Shown piece by piece: positions 58,301-64,000 of a DNA stretch of 64,000 nucleotides (positions are counted from its first letter, which is position 1; every line of letters begins with the position of its first letter). The stretch covers positions 3,410,001-3,474,000 of the forward strand of contig JAETXT010000005.1 of the NCBI GenBank assembly GCA_019188255.1, read 5' to 3'. The notes below the pieces were generated by a model. It saw only the letters and a list, made by a program, of their open reading frames with translations. It had not been told where the DNA came from and ran no database searches. Position numbers and translations under genes: made by a program. This DNA is from Verticillium longisporum. Taxonomy: Eukaryota > Ascomycota > Sordariomycetes > Glomerellales > Plectosphaerellaceae.

Positions 58301-60240
58301 ACTTGGGCATCTTTGAATCGAAGGACGCTAACCGCTCACCCACTCCCATGGTCGCGCTGCCGTTGTAACCGAGCCACAGCTGCCAGGCTTTCGTTGTGGC
58401 TGATGAAGGCTGACATGGGAGCAGTCGAGGCCGCGCGAGGCACAGCGAAAACGCGCCACTCGGCTCCTTGTACCCAAAGAACCATTTGCATCCGGCAGCG
58501 AGGGAATGCAGATTCGCAAAATCTGGTGGGTAGGGAGATTCGACCGGCATAAGTCCCTGACGGAGCAGCAACCTACGTCACTATGTTGTTCAGGGTCCTC
58601 GCGCCGACGCCTTTAGTATACGTCTAGATCGACAATCCGCGGGGGGATCGGTGGTTTTTGTTCGTCTCTCCACAAAAGCTCGGACCCATAGGCAAGACGG
58701 ACTCCACTTGAGCTGCGAAAGGGCAAGCCTGTCCCTGCGTTTACAGCCACACCCACCCGCACGGTTTGTCCTCTCCCCTCCTTCGTACCTGTCTTGCCCT
58801 TGAGTCGCTGCACCGCCGAAACGGCATCCTCGTATGTACGTACCGAAGCATCCGAGCACCTGTGGTGGGGCGCAAAGGGTTCGAGAGGGGGGACCCTCTC
58901 CAAGTGACAAGGGGGGTGCTGCCGCGGAGGAGCAGGCGGCAAAGCATCCAGGACCGTACGACGAGGGGAAGGGGATTCTCATCGCCGATTGACCTGCCGA
59001 TCCTGATTTTGCGAAAACACAATGTCAGATGGCCTGCGGATGCACGATCGCGGGAAGGTTTCGAGGCCGACGGTGCCTCTTCCCCCCTTCCCTCCTTCCC
59101 CAAACCCTCTGCCGTATTCTGCCTAGTTGGGCATGAGGGGCTCCCTCCCCCTTAGCATCCTGATCCCTTTTGCCCTGCGCGACCCTAAGTACCTCTCTCT
59201 CTCTTTGTCGTGGTCTCGCGACTGTATGGGAATCGCATCTGGACGACGAGCATCAGGGAAGTGGTCACAGGCAGCCTTGTTCACGGGCATGTCCTCGCAT
59301 CCAACCCCGACGGCCTAGTCTGAGGAACCCTACCGCCTCTGGTGCATGCGCTACACTGCATCCGGACGTGCCATGTCTGGCATCGCAAAAGTCCATGTCC
59401 ATGGCCCAAAATGCCCATCGTGGTCCCCCCTTTGACCCCTTTCCCTCCTTCAGTCCTTGCCTGCAGGCTGTGGTCCCCTTTCTCCCTCCCGCTTCCTGTT
59501 TGGACCCTGGAAAACCTGGACCTGGATCTGGGATCGAAGGATACCAACGGAACGGGATGAGCGAGCGCCCACATACCCCCCTCGAGCCAATTCCTGACCT
59601 GGTGGTTTAGCCACTTTCCGCCCCTCCTTGATCACATCACCGATCTGGGGGTGATCGTGATGCTGCTCTGTTTTCGGGCCCTCGTTCTCAGTCCGACCAT
59701 CCAACCATTCATCCACCCCATTTTTGCAACCTTGTTTTTTTTTCTCTTTCAGACAGGACCGGAGAGACCACTCCGGCACGACCATCATCTTGCGACCCTG
59801 TCATCGGCATCGCGACCACGTCAGCAGCCGCTGCCGTGCCGAGTTTGAATCAGGGCACGGTTGGTGGGGAGATGGAATTGTCGTCGATGCAATGCGATGC
59901 GATCCAACACGCCGACACGACACGGGCAGTTTTTTTTTAGTTTTTTTTTATTACTTTCCGTCCTTATTGCTCTCATTTGTGCAATTTCCTACATTTGCTT
60001 CATGACCTTGGAGCATGGCCGCTGAGCAAATTCGGTCGTAATTCTTCGTCAAGATTGGGGTTTCCCTCTCAGCAACGGCTCTCCTCAGGTCAGGATTACA
60101 TCATGGGGGTCTCTCGAAAACGGCATGCATACTGACACGTCCAAAACGGCGCGCAGAAACTGTGTGTCTGGCAGGGACGGTACCTGGTATGTCAGCAGCA
60201 GCCAGGGCAAGGGCATAGCCAAGAGGCACCAAAACAGCAT

Positions 60241-60261
60241 ACCATGTACCATGTACCATGA
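60241..60261. repeat. three 7-nt tandem units
   Basis: ACCATGT repeated twice followed by ACCATGA. A short direct repeat in non-coding DNA. Confidence 0.7.
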
Positions 60262-61552
60262 CCGGGGGCGCGCAACCCCTCAGCCCAGCCCGGCCCCGGA
60301 CTTATGCTCCGAGGGCAGGTCCCTGGGTCCAGACCGTTCGACAGCCTCGGGTGGTGGGTGCTCTTGCATCACCTCCATGGAAAACCCCCCACATACTGAC
60401 GTCAGGCTGATTCTGTCACGATCCGTCGTCGATCCTCCTTAATTCTAATTCTTCTCCACCCTCCCGCTCGTCGGCCCATGACCGTGCTCAAGGGAGGACA
60501 GGACGCCTTTGATGCTGCTCCCCGAGTTGGGCTCCCCCGGCTTTCCCGACTGCACCCCGCGCACGCACGAAAGGTCCCCGGGCGCCCGGTTGCCCGGCAG
60601 CACCGCGATACCGCAACGCAGCATGAGCACAAGCATGGGCAACATCACACACGACGCCGTGTTCGCCCAGCCTGTTTCTGTGGCCGCCCCAGCGAGCCAG
60701 TACATGCCTTCATGTCCGAGTCGACGGAGCCAACAGGAAAGACGTTCGGGCACCAGCTCCAAGACTTGTTGACCACAAAGGCTACTCCTGATGGCGTCGT
60801 CAATAGAGTTTTAGGGACCCGAAGACTTCCAACCGATGACCAGACGCGGCACGGCTTTCGCCAACGACTAGTGCCACACACGGAGCGTGCCCCAGGCGGC
60901 ACCCCTTCTTGCCTTCAGCTGCAACCATCAACGGAATCGAGTTTTCGCCCAAAACCCCCCGCTGACAACAAAGTGCGCCCGCCGCCTTTCCCCTCCTTTC
61001 CGCCCATCCAACCATCCAACCATCCTTTCCTTTTCTGAATTGGCCGAGTCCACTGGGCGGGACCCTGCGGCAATAGCATGGGCGAGAGGCTCGGAACCTC
61101 CAGACACTGTTCCCCGTTGGCGCACGAAGGGTCCAACAAAGCAGAAGGCGCGAGTAAGAGCTTACCAACGTTGACCAATGAGCGCTGTCACAATTCGTGA
61201 TCTTGGGGGCTTCCTGGATGCGAGGTGGTTGTTTGTACGGATGCATCGTCGCTCGCTTGACTACATACAATTCTGGCGTCCAAGTTTCTCTGCCTCTCGA
61301 CCTTCTCTGCCTGTGCACCAGAACTTCTCATGGGAAGCCTGGGACGCGAGACTGTGACACGACGACGTGGGACTTCCCTGTCCTGTTGTCTCCTGGGGTA
61401 AAAAAGCAAAGCATGGAACAAAGATGAAATCAATACCCTCCGTGATGAACGCCGCGCTTGTCCCCCCGACCTACTGAGCAAGCTCCCAAGCCCTCACCAT
61501 GGGTGTTGTCCTCTGGTGGCGGCCAATAAGCAAGTCTTCCACAAATGTGCCT

Positions 61553-61574
61553 CTCGCTCGCTCGCTCGCTCGCT
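61553..61574. repeat. (CTCG)5.5 microsatellite
   Basis: Five and a half perfect CTCG units, followed by CTCGCGCGAGCG, which can itself fold back. It lies about 80 bases past the Prp31 stop codon, in its probable 3' region. Confidence 0.9.
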
Positions 61575-61651
61575 CTCGCGCGAGCGCACGCCATGGCTAC
61601 CATCTCCGCATCCTAACCTCCCATGTGGCAGGTGTGGCTCAGTAAGTTTTG

Positions 61652-63587
61652 CTAAGTCTTGCGTGGAGGCGGGGGAGCCATCATGCCAGCGCCCGTGTTC
61701 ACCTTTTTGCTGGGAGGCTGGCCCGGCTTCTTGAAGCCGCCGCCGCTGGTATCCGCGCCGCCGACCTGGGTGAAGGTGCCCCCTTGAACCATCGGTCCTC
61801 TTCCGCCTTGCGCTTCCTACTGAGCTCAGCCTGCATCTTGGGATCGACGAGTTCGAGGCCCTGCACCGGCGTGAACGCCAGCGACGATGCCACACCCGTG
61901 CCGGTGCCGCCCAGCGACGAGCCGACGCCTGACGTGCGGAGACCCTTGCCACGGAGGTCCATGCTCGAGGCGCCCGCCTGGCCGAACCCGCGGAAGGACG
62001 AGGCGGCGCCGCCCAGCGACGAGGCAGCGCCCCAGCCCTTGTTTTTGGCGCTGAGCTTGGCCCGCGTGCGCTGGTCGACCTGCAGGTTCCTGATCTTGCC
62101 CTCGCTGCCCTGCCCGATCATGCCCATGCCCACCGTGCCCTCGCCCGTGCCGTAGCCGACCTCTCTCTCCTCCTTGCCAAACGCCATGCGATTCTGCGCC
62201 TTGCGGAGCTCCGTCATGGCCGTCGCCTCCTTGGCCTTGCGCGCGCGTCTGCCGCCGCGCTTGCGCGAGAGCTTCTCGTCGGGCGCCGGAAGCGCGCGGG
62301 CACCCTTGTTGGGCGGAGGCTCCGTCAGCTTCTCGAGCCGCTCGAGGCACGCCGACTTGAGCTCCTCGCCCGTCGCGCCGTCCGGGCTCGAGTGGATGCG
62401 GTCGACCCGCGCGGCGAGGACGAGCTTGGCGGAGACGATGCGCATCGCCTGCTTCTTCAAGTCGTTGGGGATCCCCTGCACGATGGAAGAGTGGTACAGG
62501 AACCCCTGCTGCCGAATTCCGATATTGGTGGCCATGCCGGCGGCGCCGGCCCCTTTTGGATCCCCACGCCGCAATGTTGCAGGCCGGCGTCTTCGAAAGG
62601 CCCGTGAGTCCACCGGCAGCGTTGAGCAGTTGCGCCGCCGTCAGCGAGCCGATGAGGACCGTCAGGTTGGGCGCGAAAAGATTCATCCTAGATTGAACGT
62701 AGTCCGTAAGAGTCTTCCTTGCCTTCTCCAACGATAGAACCATCGCAGCCGCTCTGAAAACCCTCGCGAGTTCGTCCGCCGACATCTCGCGACCCTTGCT
62801 CGTTGTAGCCTCGACGGTGACAATCATCAGCGAGGGTCCGTCAAGCACAGACTTGAGCGTGCTCTTAAGAGGGTTGTCTGTCGACGTCTGCAACGCCTTG
62901 ATGTTCTCCGAGTCCAGAGGGCCGTTGCCGAGGATCGATACGACCTTGGCATATTCCACCGGGTTTGTGATGAGCGTTTCGAGTTCCGGGAACCGGATGG
63001 AGTAGTGATCGCGAATGTACTTGTGCACGAGGATAATCTCGCCGTCGATGAGCGTAGAAAGACTGTTCGACTGCGTCAAAAGGTGATATTCGGGATGGTC
63101 TTCAATGTTGCCGATCACGCGCGCCGCCGCTGGTTGCGACTGGTACTGGGCGATTTTCTGCGTCAAGGGGACCAAAAGTCGTCAGGGCTATGTCTTCCAG
63201 AATGTAAATACTGTAACATGACAGTGTATTCTTCGGTGAAGGAAGGGTGCTTACCTCTAACACTGGCTCAAGGGTCTGCATCAGACTGGCGACGCTGCGG
63301 ACGTCGTCTACGGCGCCGAGCTGCATCTTCTCGACTTTGGCTTTGGCCTCCTCGGCATCCTCGACCGCGTCGGACGCGCTCCGGAGGATACCATTCATTT
63401 CCTCGTCATCGTCTTCGGCGTCGTCTGCGTTGTCGACATCCATGTCGTTCAGGCCGCTGCCGTTGCCGAGTAGGCCACAACTTGCGCTCGGCGCAACGCC
63501 AAGCTCGTCATCCTGCCTCTCTTCGTTTTCGTTTTCGGAGCCCGAGTCCTCGAAATCTTGCAGGAGCTCGTCTGCAAGTGTCGACAT
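61652..63587 (-). CDS. prp31: U4/U6 snRNP splicing factor Prp31
   Basis: Two minus-strand exons, 63255-63587 and 61652-63157, with a 97-base intron, about 612 residues. The first exon is highly acidic (DDAEDDDEEMNG). NOSIC and Nop domains follow: HKYIRDHYSIRFPELETLI, VVSILGN, LDGPSLMIVTVEATTSKG, the coiled coil, then NLTVLIGSLTAAQLLNAAGG, GLSKTPACNI, FLYHSSIVQGIP, AMRIVSAKLVLAARVD and a basic KLSRKRGGRRARKAKE. These are the Prp31 signatures for binding 15.5K and U4 snRNA. Two frame breaks occur. One lies in the A4G4 stretch (plus strand 62550-62557) and needs one base fewer or two more. The other is a G5 run (plus strand 61779-61783) where a sixth base restores the typical Gly-rich tail, ending at 61652. 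The frame as sequenced would end at 61699 with an unrelated tail. Confidence 0.93.
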
Positions 63588-64000
63588 GATGGCGACCTAG
63601 TCTTGAGTGTGCCGATGATTACGTTTCGCGTGCCGGGTGGGCAGGAATCACACAAAGTGTGAGGTACAGGTGTGATGGGATGGTCGTCGAAGAGTAGTTA
63701 GTTGAAGGCCAGGCAACTGTCAAAGTTCTTGCAAGGCTGAGGGAGGTTGTTACGCAAGTGGCTCATGCACTGCCACTAAAGTGTGGCTGATGAACCGATA
63801 AGATAAGAAACCCGCATGAATTCGATGGCTGTGTCGTGATGGGCAGGGATCCGGCGAGCTTTTGCAGCCTTGCGTCTGCAATCCAGGAACCGCCAAAATC
63901 CTAACCCAGCCCTGCGTTCCGAATACATCGCCCTTTTCCAACATTTCTGCGAGCCCGCACTTTTCTCCCAGGAAGTATACCACGCTCCAAGCACGTCCGC
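63588..64000. other. right-edge region upstream of prp31
   Basis: 413 bases that should contain the prp31 promoter and leader. No TATA box or further gene is recognisable before the window ends. Confidence 0.55.

Larger units (their letters stand above)
55321..61651. other. 6.3 kb region without a recognisable gene
   Basis: No protein family, tRNA or rRNA is recognisable on either strand. Frames are short, overlapping and rich in Pro/Arg/Ser without domain character. Low-complexity features include TAGGTA-type motifs at 55711-55725 and 56141-56150, a 7-base tandem repeat at 60241-60261, two T9 runs near 59930-59950 and a CTCG microsatellite at 61553-61574. CT-rich blocks occur throughout. 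It may be the extended promoter and leader of the C2H2 gene, or hold non-coding RNA or decayed sequence; I cannot tell which. Confidence 0.5.

Noticed and set aside
61826..63175. 449-codon frame extending Prp31 past the indel
   Set aside because: After the A4G4 indel it continues in a wrong frame as Arg/Gly/His-rich nonsense; the conserved Prp31 sequence continues in the neighbouring frame.

Overview
The window is nuclear DNA from a filamentous ascomycete (Pezizomycotina, most likely a Sordariomycete). The evidence is: many short GT-AG introns of about 50-100 bases with CTGAC/CTAAC-like branch sites; intergenic spaces of 0.5-6 kb; fungal families such as a GH12 endoglucanase with a CBM1 tail, Cch1, two Zn2Cys6 proteins and an FMF-1/Ste11-like HMG protein; and a eukaryotic core set (Prp31, CK2 beta, cyclin B, Ric1, Tex1/THOC3, mitochondrial uL2). 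I saw no CRISPR array, bacterial-type operon or intact transposon.

Layout. 1-8.4 kb: a Zn2Cys6-like protein (+), a secreted PEBP protein (-) and a GH12 cellulase with CBM1 (+). 10.5-12.9 kb: an MFS transporter (+) cut off after about two thirds of its length, running directly into the 3' end of an HMG-box regulator (-); this looks like a rearrangement or misassembly breakpoint. 16-26.2 kb: a PHD-finger chromatin protein (-) divergent from the calcium channel Cch1 (+). 27-33.3 kb: a small conserved-looking protein (+), mitochondrial L2 (-) and mitotic cyclin B (+). 35.4-44.9 kb: a PAP2 lipid phosphatase (+), CK2 beta (-), Ric1 (-) and a Tex1/THOC3 WD40 protein (+). 46.2-53.8 kb: a Zn2Cys6 transcription factor, a protein joining an unknown basic domain to an omega-like GST, and acetate kinase (all +). 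54.4-63.6 kb: a C2H2 regulator (-), a 6.3 kb stretch with no recognisable gene, and the splicing factor Prp31 (-).

The strongest observation at window scale is a set of reading-frame breaks inside conserved genes. Nearly all sit in homopolymer runs and are cured by one additional base in the run: Cch1, Tex1, the Zn2Cys6 factor (twice), acetate kinase, Prp31 (twice, one needing a different indel) and probably the PHD protein. The simplest reading is homopolymer under-calling in the assembly rather than simultaneous gene death. These genes are annotated as functional with suspected sequence errors. The genes are mostly unrelated housekeeping and regulatory loci; I see no biosynthetic cluster. 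The most unusual protein architecture is the GST fusion at 49.8-51.9 kb.
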